A stretch of 64,000 nucleotides of DNA from Bugulina stolonifera (taxonomy: Eukaryota; Bryozoa; Gymnolaemata; Cheilostomatida; Bugulidae). The notes below the pieces were generated by a model. It searched no databases. It was given only the letters and a program-made list of their open reading frames with translations, and was not told the origin of the DNA. The stretch is taken from NCBI GenBank assembly GCA_935421135.1, contig OW285191.1, positions 16,570,700 to 16,634,699 on the forward strand, given 5' to 3'. Of this stretch, positions 30,001 through 40,200 are shown in pieces. Each line of letters opens with the position of its first letter. Position 1 is the first letter of the stretch. Position numbers and translations under genes: made by a program.

Positions 30001-31625
30001 CCTGAATTCTATACGCGACTATTATAGCCATTTCATAAACTGCATGCATGCATTGCATGGGGTGGGTGGTTCCATCTGACAATTATATACATGTATATAC
30101 ATGTATGTTTTAGCATAGACATACACTTATAGTATATCTCTATGCGTTTGCCATGGAGATACACTAATATAGTCTATGCCCATGTGTTTTAGCATAGACA
30201 TATACTAATGTAGTATAAATTATGTCATGTGTGTTAGCATAGACATGACACTAACATATATGACTGTAGTCTATGTGTTTTCAACAAAAATAATATAATT
30301 GTTAAAAGTTAATTGGTTGTTGACTGTAGACAGTATCTGAGGGTCAAACCAATGGTATTTCTTGCATTTGTGTTCTCAGTCTTGGGCCTCATCATCTGCA
30401 GTCTGACATCTGGTGGCTACTTCATTCAAAGGTAAAAGGACAAACATATTACACCACTGGTTTACTAATACTCATCATGTATCATCTATTGTTTGCTGTG
30501 TGTATATATACTTGCCAATGTGGGCACCCTGATAGATGATGTACCAGTAATTGGAAGTTGTTCTCACCTTTGTTGGACTAATGCTAATATATAAAATATA
30601 GCAGGTATTACTGGTATAACAATATTTCAACAATTCAGGTTTCCATGATTGTAATTTGTGTCAAACAAAAGTGATGATAACTCCATACTTAAAGCAATTG
30701 AAGATTTAGGATAAATGGTGTACATTGAAAGTGTATTATAATGTTGAAGCTGATTTTCTACTTTACTAGTGTACTTCACTACTGCAAGAATGGAGCTAGA
30801 ATTTGCATTTTCAGCATTCAGTATTGTGCATACAGTACACATATTATGGGTTGGTGTATTGATAGCCTGAAGTTGTCTTCTCATTAACACATGATATGAG
30901 GAGGCAACTCCAAAGCAACTAGCATTGTCATAACCATTTAAACTGCATGTGCAGTATATTGGAAATGCTAGTAACAATATTACCAGTGTCATGTGTATAT
31001 GAGCATGATATTGTTTAAAGACATCTTGTTAGTAACTCTGACCATTGCACTTGCAAATGGATTAGGTTCTGATTCTGGAGGAAGTGATTGCAAATATTAC
31101 CAATATTATATACATTGTATATCATTTATTCATGACTACTCATTTATACAGTGGTTGTCTTTCATTGAAGTACTTGCTTATTGTAGCTGCACAGAAATCC
31201 TATCACAAGTCAAATCTTGGTCCTCTACTAAAGTAAACCTTGCTCATCTAGCTACAGATATGCAGATGGCACAAGTAAGTATTTACAATGTATAATGCAC
31301 AAATACATTCATATAGAATAGTACATGTATAGCAAGCCTTTACCCACACACATAACATACATATGCATGTTTCATTGTGGTAGGCAACTGTGTAGTTACT
31401 GTTGCACACCAAAAGTCTATACTATGCATGTATTTTACTCCATAGGTGACGCTCTGGTTGAGTACAGTGTTATGGATTGTATTACTTGGTCTTTCCATGG
31501 TCAGATATATGCAGCAGAAGAAGTATGAAACTGCTAAACGCTACGCTGCAGCTTTACTAGAAAATTCCAGGACAAACTCTGATGAAGTTTTATTTGAGTC
31601 CAAGACCGGTTATAACTCATCATAA
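27048..31625 (+). CDS. TMEM179: TMEM179-like four-helix membrane protein
   Basis: Five exons, 27048-27164, 29126-29322, 30330-30431, 31187-31274 and 31446-31625, give 227 aa (human TMEM179 233, TMEM179B 219). Four hydrophobic helices are seen: LLLLKTIIYVFLSILQICSI in exon 1, FVLYTCVVALIFLVLL in exon 2, PMVFLAFVFSVLGLIICSL in exon 3 and LWLSTVLWIVLLGLSMV in exon 5, the last followed by a Lys-rich cytosolic tail. The block GNCVLFAECTYG matches the family position of GRCLLF. The start was chosen because the 39-codon exon 1 joins phase 0 to exon 2 and supplies helix 1. The molecular function of the family is unknown. Alignment by eye is moderate, so TMEM179 versus TMEM179B is undecided. A short helix-bearing open frame upstream (26790) does not fit the frame. 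Confidence 0.75.
28020..28340. repeat. GC-richer interspersed segment in TMEM179 intron 1
   Basis: This stretch is less AT rich than its surroundings and contains an internal imperfect direct repeat (ATATGGGTTGACTATCAA near 28119 and ATGAATGGGTTGTCTACCAA near 28227). It resembles an old insertion. No open frame, terminal repeat or target duplication was seen. Confidence 0.35.
30085..30285. repeat. Tandem palindromic repeat in TMEM179 intron 2
   Basis: Three to four degenerate units, each with TAGCATAGACAT followed by ACACTAATATAGT-like sequence and the complement AGTCTATG. Units can pair with themselves and each other. Confidence 0.6.
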
Positions 31626-33743
31626 GTATACTGCAGCCAGAATATTATTTTAGTGGAGAAGATGTTATGTAGAGAAATATAAAATAGAATTGTCTACATA
31701 ATATGTTGTCTAGCTTACTTTTTATTAAATCTCTAGCTAACTGTTATGGTCTGAATTCTAAACTCTGGTTGTGTAGAACTATGCAAATATTTGGAACTAT
31801 TTCAGCTGGATTTGTTCAGATATAATTGAGATTGGCTGTATAATTATTAATTTATTTTTCAAAGTTCTATAGTCGATCACTATTTAGGTTGCCCACTACC
31901 CACCCATTATTTTGAGAGCATATAAACAAGTCTAAACCATTGGGAACGATATTTTGCTATCTCCAGATGTCATATTTTCTTGTTGCTAGTTCCATGCTTG
32001 CTTCCATCTATTTATTAAAACCTTTTGGTTACAAAGTTTGACTTTCAGCTCTAGCCTAGTATTTTTACCAGCTTTTTCATCTGCTTGGTTTTACCTTGCT
32101 TTGCTCAATGTTTAGTTTTCCAGCTGTGATGTAAGCAAAATATACATTATTTATATGGATATATATTTCTACAACTAAGCTACTCCGAGAATCAGTTATC
32201 TACAAGGGTTTGAGAATCCTAAAGTAAAACAGGTTGAGATGTTGTACCCTATAATAACATTTCTTCCACTCGCATAGCTCTTTGGGGATCTGCTCTGCCC
32301 TCATGACATTACTACTCTAGTAGACAGTCATGTAATGTTATTTATTTGGTTATGGGTTCATAAGCTAGTCTAATTGATAAGAATAAGAAGTTGTCCTCTC
32401 CCTCGCAACAATCGTGGAGAAGAGAACCTAAAGCTCGGAGTTGTGCCACCAGATGTTACTAATTCGTCCCCGAAGGTTTTCTATGGCGAAAACAAAATAG
32501 GATGACGTTGGCTGTTCACAATTGCCTCCCCTTGCTATTTTCGCCACACGAGAATAAAACAAAAGCTTGCTAGTAATTACATTAAAGTGGGGTTAGTTAG
32601 AGCACGGATCAGTCACAATACACCAGCTTGCATAATGAGTAAACCATCACCGAAGGCTGCTGAAGCTTCCGTTGAATATTTCCCAGTAGCGGGTAAGGAT
32701 CTAAAAAATCATAATGATAACATTCTTATTCTAGATAAAATCCAGCGAGAAACTCGAGAATACCTCGTGGGTCAGTGTTTACATGAAAACTTTCGTTGAC
32801 CAATAAAAGCTGCGCTGCAGACTCTATGCGGTGCAGCGATACCGGAAATCGGTTCCGCATTATTTTCCCATGTTAACATTCTCATTCATTAGAAGATAAG
32901 ATTGGTTAGTTGTGATTAGACCAGGACTCTCACTATTATTAATTAACATAAATATATATATTTCGCCCTACGCCGGGTTCATCTCGTGTTTTAATTGAAT
33001 TGAGAGTTATAGAGTAGCAGTTTAATAATAGTGGACTAACACTAACGGTAAGATATCGTTTGAAAACTAACTAGTTACTAGACAATAATCATTTCATAAT
33101 GATAATAAATAAATTAATAAAATATAAATAATAAGAATAATTATAATACTCACAATAAATAACTCACAAAGCAGTAAGTGCATCCTAAAGAACATGTAAT
33201 CAATGTGATACACCCAATTTACTGGACTGTCACTGAAAAAATGCTAATCAAATAACATTCATTGTGATTTTTACTGTCTGTCAATGGAGTCTGTTGTGGC
33301 ATCAGATCATACATTTATATTTAAATAATTATATATTTATATTATAATTATTATTAAATTAAATTTATTTATTGAATAAATAACAGACAAACTGAAACTA
33401 GTGGTAATAGACAAACACTTTTATTATTTGTGTTTCTTGTTCATTACCTTGCCCTGTAATGTATTTCTTTACGTTCTATATTCAACTAATGTAGTGTCAA
33501 AATAAGGTATCAGTTTTATACCTGAATTAAGTGATTTAATTTTAATGTCTTGTCCATTGTTATGCTGTGTGAATCCTAGGATTCTGTCTTTGGATTTGTG
33601 CCATTTTACTACATTTGAAAATTATGGTATTCTGTAATTTGAGCCCATGAGTTTGTTTAGGCGACAGGTATTTTATTTACAAAATGAGAATTGTATTTTG
33701 TAGGTTTGGTAGTTCTCATCTGCAGTTGTAAATAACTAGAAAA
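31626..33743. other. TMEM179 to NUDC intergenic region
   Basis: TMEM179 3' UTR, then a more GC-rich patch near 32380-32580 with a GAAGTTGTCCTCTCC half-element, a short open frame (32636-32799) and a likely promoter zone. A strong donor (AACG then GTAAGAT) at about 33048 and an acceptor (TTTTGTAG) at about 33702 could bound a 5' UTR intron of NUDC. Confidence 0.4.
32636..32799 (+). other. Unassigned 54-codon open frame
   Basis: Starts MSKPSPKAAEASVEYFPVAG and ends LVGQCLHENFR before TGA. A 43-base stretch inside it (GTAAGG to TTCTAG) could be spliced without breaking the frame, which would give a shorter peptide. No family is recognised. It may be a first exon of an unknown gene, an upstream frame in the NUDC leader, or chance. 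Confidence 0.25.
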
Positions 33744-34718
33744 ATGAGTGCAGATCGGTTTGATGGTATGCTGCTCGGTATGGCAGAACAGTGTGAAGGT
33801 GGAATTATTGGACTAATGGACAGCTTTTTCGGTTTTCTTGGCCGAAAATCTGATTTCTACACTGGAGCATCTCAGGAAAAGGTTGAAAAAATGGTTTTGG
33901 ATGTGGTTCGTAAACATCATCAAGCAGCAGAAAAGAAATTTAATCAAGAGAAAAAAGAACGGGAAGCTGCAGAAAAGCGCAGGCTGGAAAGAATTGCTAA
34001 AGAAAAAGCTGCAGCTGATGAACGTTCTTCGAAAATTGTGGAAGTTACTGATGAAGAGGCTGAAGCTATTGAAAAGGAGAATGCTATGAAAAAAGTTGAT
34101 GCTGCCGGGGATGGAAAGAGCGATTCAAAACCAACCGAAACTGAAGTTGACAAAGTGAGTGATGACGAGGAAGAAGATGAGAAAGATAAAGGGAAGATCA
34201 AACCAAATAGTGGGAATGGAGCAGATATGGAAAATTACACATGGACTCAAACCTTACAAGATGTGGAGATAAGAATACCATTTACTGTACCATTTCCTGT
34301 AAAGTCAAGAGATTTGGTCATTGACATTCAGCAGAAGAGATTGAAAGTTGCATTGAAAGGTTCGACCCCAGTCCTAGATGGCGAAATGTATGCCAAAGTG
34401 AAAGTTGAGGAGTGTACTTGGTGCATAGAGGACAAGAAGATAGTAATCATAAATCTCGAAAAGATTAATAAAATGGAGTGGTGGAATAGAATCACCATGG
34501 ACCAGCCCGAAATAAATACCAAAAAAGTCAATCCCGAAAACTCTAAGTTAAGTGATCTCGATGGAGAAACACGATCAATGGTCGAAAAAATGATGTTTGA
34601 TCAGCGGCAGAAAGAAATGGGTTTGCCAACATCTGAAGAACAAAAGAAACAAGATATGCTGAAAAAGTTCATGGCTGCTCATCCGGAGATGGATTTTTCT
34701 AAAGCCAAATTTAGTTAA
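33744..34718 (+). CDS. NUDC: NudC, nuclear migration / dynein-associated cochaperone
   Basis: A single uninterrupted frame of 324 codons (human NUDC 331 aa). NudC works with HSP90 and LIS1 on dynein and dynactin in nuclear migration, mitosis and cytokinesis. The N-terminal NudC_N region (FDGMLLGMAEQCEGGI, then FFGFLGRKSDFYTGA) spans residues 6-43. A Lys/Glu-rich coiled coil follows at about 50-100 and an acidic linker (SDDEEEDEKD) at about 139-148. The CS domain begins at YTWTQTLQDVEIRIPF (about 165) with WCIEDKKIVIINLEK and MEWWNRI. The C-terminal helix region includes RSMVEKMMFDQRQKEMGLPT and ends HPEMDFSKAKF. It is complete but intronless, while every other large gene here has many introns, so a retrogene origin is possible. 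Confidence 0.97.
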   Translation: MSADRFDGMLLGMAEQCEGGIIGLMDSFFGFLGRKSDFYTGASQEKVEKMVLDVVRKHHQAAEKKFNQEKKEREAAEKRRLERIAKEKAAADERSSKIVEVTDEEAEAIEKENAMKKVDAAGDGKSDSKPTETEVDKVSDDEEEDEKDKGKIKPNSGNGADMENYTWTQTLQDVEIRIPFTVPFPVKSRDLVIDIQQKRLKVALKGSTPVLDGEMYAKVKVEECTWCIEDKKIVIINLEKINKMEWWNRITMDQPEINTKKVNPENSKLSDLDGETRSMVEKMMFDQRQKEMGLPTSEEQKKQDMLKKFMAAHPEMDFSKAKFS

Positions 34719-35466
34719 AGTGTCAATGACATGAACATTCTATGGTTAACAATTTTCCATCTGGGTCAACAATTTGAAACTAATCATTACTTGTACTTAT
34801 CAATAGTGAATCACTATGAAATTTGACTAAATCATTCAGTGACGTTCTGAACAAAAATTATATTTCCTACGCAATTATTTTTGTGTTTCCAATTTTTGTG
34901 TATCTGTTATGGTAGTGGATAATAATATATGATAGTGGTGAATGATCCACTTAATCATCATGATTGTTGCATTGTTTCGTTTTCAGTCAGATTTGAAGTA
35001 GCTAGTTTGGCTTATTACATTTGCGCTATCCTTATTAGGCAGCTTGAGTAATGTTAAAAGTCTGAATTACATGTATGTTAAATTGGTAATGTATAGCTAT
35101 CCAGCTATCTGTTTGGCTAATTGCCAATATGAGTACCAGTGCAGTGAAGATAAATGGTCAGTAGGATTCATCAGCAGGTTTCTCTCTAGTTCTCATAGCT
35201 TTATTAGTAGTTGTAGATTATTGTAATCCCTGGCGCACAGAAAGAAAAACACAATTTTGAGTTGGCATGGCTTCAAACATTAATATTACATCTAATAATT
35301 TGCCGCAGTGTGGCCTAGAGAGATGTATACAAAACACAAAAATCATACAAAATTAAATGTAGTCTCCTACAGTAGTTGAGAAGTACACTGTGAACACTAA
35401 GATAATTCATGACATGAGATTCGTCTTTGTTGGTTGAAGTGTTATGGAGTCTACTGATTCTGATTC
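34719..35466. other. NUDC to CINP intergenic region
   Basis: NUDC 3' UTR and CINP upstream region; no coding signal beyond random short frames. The CINP start may lie in an upstream exon here: an acceptor-like TTATATTCAG falls inside the first CINP open frame at about 35477. Confidence 0.4.
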
Positions 35467-36556
35467 ATGTTATATTCAGACTTGGCTACTAACAGCCCTT
35501 TAAGGGTGCAGGGTAACCTGACAGGTATACCTAGAAAGTTGAAAGACTTGGCTGCTGATTGGCACAATGCTAAGTTGAAATGGGCTAAAGCAAATCAAAC
35601 TGGTTTCACTATATGTAGCAAGATAGGAAATATCAAAATGGACAGGTATGTGTAGATGACGTATGAATGAGTCTTGTCCACTTCTGAATGCACATGAGTT
35701 TGTAATTTGTTTGTGGTATAGCTTTCATGACAGAGTGTCTGTCTAGGGCATGTTGAACTATGACCCCACCAGTTAACACTATATGGATGTCTATTTTATT
35801 CCATAGCTTTGCAGAAGGGGATGCACTACCACAGAGTTTGCTTCTGCTCTGTGACGAATTACAAGTTGTTGTCGAAGCTTTCCACAAGATATTAGATAAA
35901 ATGAACCAATGGCATCAAACTACTATCGGCGTCAAAAAACTGCTTCACTCTCAGAGGAAGAGTGATGAAATAATATTCCAGGTAAATATTACAAAGCACA
36001 CAGCATTGATTTACGTGTACATGATCCTTGTATGAGCTTGTATGAATTGTCTCCAATTTTATATTATAATTGTGTCCACTACCATGCTACCATGTTTTCA
36101 AAGTTTCAAACTGTGCAGTATATCCTTCAAGTGTTGTTAGTAACTTGGATTATAGCAGTCTCTCTAACCTGCTGATTTCCCTATAACAATTTTTTTCAAT
36201 GTTTTGTTTAAATGAGTAGTATTTTGCAGTTTAACAACATATATGCATGCATGTAGTACATAGAACCAGTCCAGTACTATCACTGTTATGCAAATCTTTT
36301 TTGGCATTGGTTTCTCTTATGTTAATAGACATGGACAATAGATAGGTTTGTGAAGGCTTCTTCAGATCTGCTACCAATGTACAAGAGAGAATACCAGCTG
36401 AAGAAGGACATATATGAGAACATCTGTCACACTCAGCATAAACAGGAACTCATGTTCTTGTTGGCTGCTTGGTCACATGAACCTTATCTGGAAGACATTA
36501 TAGCACTCAACATTGAGGCAATGGTAACTGAAACTGGTCATCATTCCAATACCTGA
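35467..36556 (+). CDS. CINP: CINP, CDK2-interacting protein
   Basis: Three exons, 35467-35645, 35807-35981 and 36329-36556, give 193 aa (human CINP 212). CINP binds CDK2/CDC7, MCM and ATRIP in replication and checkpoint signalling, and has been linked to 60S ribosome biogenesis. Conserved blocks are PRKLKDLAADWHNAKLKWAK with GFTICSKIGNIK in exon 1, a coiled-coil middle (LLCDELQVVVEAFHKI), and TWTIDRFVKASSDLLPMYKR with KQELMFLLAAWSHEPYLE and the C-terminal MVTETGH. The first Met is not certain: an acceptor-like site lies ten bases into the frame, so the N-terminal codons may come from an upstream exon. It runs tail to tail with ZNF839, 720 bp between stops, an arrangement also known in human. 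Confidence 0.92.
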
Positions 36557-37276
36557 TGGTTTCCATGTGTGGTTGCTCTGTTACCAGGTGGGAACAAGTC
36601 TAGAAGGTAGAAGTGCAAGTGATACTGGAGTTGTCCTCTTTCTAGACAATTACATGTATTTTGGTACTAACTGAATTTAGCTTTCATATCAGAACACATC
36701 CATTGATTCCCTATTAACGGTAGTTTTTCCAAATCGTAGTGATCTAGATGTGGTGGCTCTGGTGGGGACAAGTATAACAACAATACTCCTTAGTGGAAGT
36801 ACAGTGGGGTTGTCCTCTCTATAGAGGAAGAGAAAAGACAATTTCATGTATTTTGGTATCGCAAGTCCACCAGCTAACTTGTGCAAGTGTAAAAGTATTT
36901 AGTTCATTCCCAGTACTCATCCTTTAATTGCCTGATAATGTTAGTTTTTCAGTAATATTAGCCTCTCCACTTACTAAATTTGTTATACTTCTTTGTCTGG
37001 AACTTCAGCTCAAAATATAACCTTTATAATTTGAATATATTACTTCATTTATTTTTTCTAGTTGCAGTCACCCACTAATACAACATGTAATTGCAAAATG
37101 TACAGGGCTGCTACTATCATTGTTATAGTTGTACAGTGCATTATATTATGAAAACAAAAACAAACTATTGTAACAAAGATAACTCCATTGTGATGTAGTT
37201 TTTCTAAATGGCAGTAATACTATATACATACAGTGCAAGTTAGTACTTGAACTAGTGCAAATGAATTGATACTGCT
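36557..37276. other. CINP / ZNF839 tail-to-tail spacer
   Basis: 720 bp shared 3' region of two converging genes. It holds an imperfect direct duplication of about 105-115 bp (36566-36670 and 36750-36860): both copies contain GTTGTCCTCT followed by a CATGTATTTTGGTA end. No coding signal. Confidence 0.5.
36566..36860. repeat. Direct duplication downstream of CINP
   Basis: Two diverged copies about 185 bp apart share GGTTGCTCTG/GGTGGCTCTG, GGGAACAAGT/GGGGACAAGT, GTTGTCCTCT and CATGTATTTTGGTA in the same order. The GTTGTCCTCTC core is the same motif as in the hairpin at 6023. Confidence 0.6.
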
Positions 37277-40200
37277 TTAGGCTAGCTTTAAATTCAGTAC
37301 ACTGGGTGCACCAGGCTCTGCACTTTCATATATCATAATGCCATCATCAGTGTGCACTATACTGGCTCCTTCTACAATATACATGGAGAATTAATAATAT
37401 ATCATTTAGGCAGTGGGAAGAGTTGGTGTAGGTGATGTCATGAAATGAACCAATACTGTACCATCATTGTTACTATTGACCCAAAACAACACTAGATTGT
37501 CAATTTTATAACATAATAGGTAAACATATGAACTGTCCATCCACTATGACCACCTCAGCAGGCTAGATGGAATAGCAATGAATATAATCTGTATCTGTTT
37601 ATTATAACACAATTGTAAACCTTACCAGGTATGACAATCTTTTGACCATCTAGCTGTATGATGTCCCCAGGTAATATTCGACTCACCAGTTCAGCTATTG
37701 ACGGAGCAGCTCCCATCATAGGTACCTACATGTACATGTAAATTATTTGGCACCATTGTCAATGTGTGTACCAAGCTTTGTATGAAAGCAGAAATTCAGC
37801 AAGTATATAGGCTATACAAGCTCTTTACCTCACTGTTATCACTAGCTGGCATTGCTACAGCAGGAGGTTCGACCACATCTGATGCAAGTGCTGCATCCTG
37901 AGGCGGGGCATCCAATGATGATGCATTAATAGACTCTGAGGTAGTAGGAGGCAAAGAGGTCTCCGCCTTCTCTGTGTCAACAGACTAAATAAGAAGGCAA
38001 ATAGCGATGTCAACTTGCTGGAACAAAGTATTGTAAAAGAAATATTTGTGGCAAAGTGGTGTTATGGTAAAGACGATTTCGTATGTAATACCCGTGTAGA
38101 ACGAGAAAGAAGTTTACTCTAGCTTACACTCAAATCAGGCTCTGGGGTGACAGCTGTTGGAGGTGCTTGTACAGGCGGTACTGCAGGTTCTTCAGTAGGT
38201 TGAGGATCTTCTTTGGTCTGAGAGGAAGAAGTATTATCATCTCCAGCCTCCGTTTGGTTTTCTGCCTGTGGTGTGACTGGTTCAGGCAAGTCAGAAACTT
38301 CAAACAAGCCAGCCTCTATACCGATTGAGTGTGCTATAGACTCAGTGGTTATCTAGAACAACAAGTCTACGTATGCTATCCGGATTGCTCACACTGCAAT
38401 TACATGTACATGTCGAATGTGGATATTATCATACATGTATATGCGCCACCAGCTACAAACAAACCAAACCCTAGACACCATTTATAAGCTTATAGGCATA
38501 CAACTCATACCTGTATGGCTTCTTTATCCTCGGCTACCTGTTCCTCTTTTGTAATTGGTCTAAGACACAACTGGGCTAACTCGGTCATCTTACCTTGCAA
38601 CTCTGTGTATAACTGCAACAACAAAAGCATCTTCTATAACATATTACAGTAGGTAAGCCTCTTATGTGGTACTATAACTTCAATAATAAAGTAATATAGA
38701 TTTCACAATGGCTGCCAACCGTGTGAACTAAACCATATAACACAAGTGCCACTTTTCCAATGAACTGAAGTAGGATTTGTCATCCCGTTGAATGTGTAAG
38801 AGTAGGTAATTCGCACTCTAATTAATGACTACTGGGACTTACCTGTAACATGCGTGTGTAAGAGGGGCGTTCCCCAGGAGGTGCTGCTAAACCACTCTCT
38901 AGTACGTCATACAGTGATATACGGTCCTTTCGAAGACGAGGAACAGCAGCTTCTAATATCTCTGCACAGCTAAACGACCCCATTATCTGAAATATAGTGA
39001 ATTACTTCAGTTTTTTGTTCGACATGGTAGTAACCGAGACGGAGTGCCCCGCCTAACCCAGGTGTTTATGATATGAACCAACATACATCTATAGTTATCT
39101 GCAAGGACGTGGGTTCGAGTCCCGCCAATGACCTGGAGGCTTTCATCCCGAAGGTTTTCCCATATCGGACTATAGTAATATCCCGCTCTAGGAGCCGTGG
39201 TGGCCCCTCGATTAGCTTTGCTATTGTGTTTGGTATATTATACCAACACAAAAAGCAAAAAATAAACATTAGATATATTTTATCTAATCCAAATTGCAAA
39301 ATTGGGTAGATTGTGGTATCTCCTGTGTAATACACTGTAGATAAATATACAGTTGCTACCATAAGTACTGATAATTATAACACTTACAGAAGCAAGTTTC
39401 TGTATACGTCTTACTTTACGTTCCTCTACAGACCAAGTCGGTTTATTCTGTCTGTTAGCAGTGGAGTAGGAGGCAGAGCTGGTAGCTGTTATATTTTATA
39501 ATGTTGATATTAAAACAGACACCAAAGTACATGAGCCGTAGGCACATTAAGATGGGATATCCAAATGTAAAATTTGGTGATAGTCAGAGAATGTGTCATC
39601 AGATAAAACACTATAACAACATATAACAAGTACTTAATACTATACTATTGCAGGAGATGTTAACTATTACTGTATCCCAGCAGAAAGGAATAAATTGTGA
39701 GCTGGAGTGTTACTGTCTCAACACGCAGATGTTCTTCGCACATCATTATGATATGAGCAGTGCACATAACTTTCCTTTACCTGGAGATGGTTTGTAGACT
39801 GTACCACTGGACCTCGCCATCTTTGGCTCTCTGCTTCTGGAGTAGGAAGGAGGCCGCCATGGTAAGTCTTCATCTGTAGTCTTACGCTTGCCTCGACCTC
39901 GGCCCCGCCCTCTTCCAACTGTGGTAGTACATGCACATTATATACATGCAAGATCACTAATACTACATGTACATTTCCATGTACAAGTTTTATTTGATTA
40001 CTCTTTTTGTAGCATTTGTAGCATAATTATATAATACTGAATGTCTCCATTCTTATAGGTATAATATAGTAATGTCATGGATTAAAACTGCCACGCCCTC
40101 TCAGTAAATGGCTGCTTTAAGGAAGTATAATGGTCTCAGATTGAGATTTTGTAACTCGGCTCATCTAAAGTATTGTGTTTGTATAACGTGTAAACTTACA

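Noticed and set aside
33838..34201. Overlapping frames inside NUDC on both strands
   Set aside because: Lys- or Ser-rich shadows of the NUDC coiled-coil codons.
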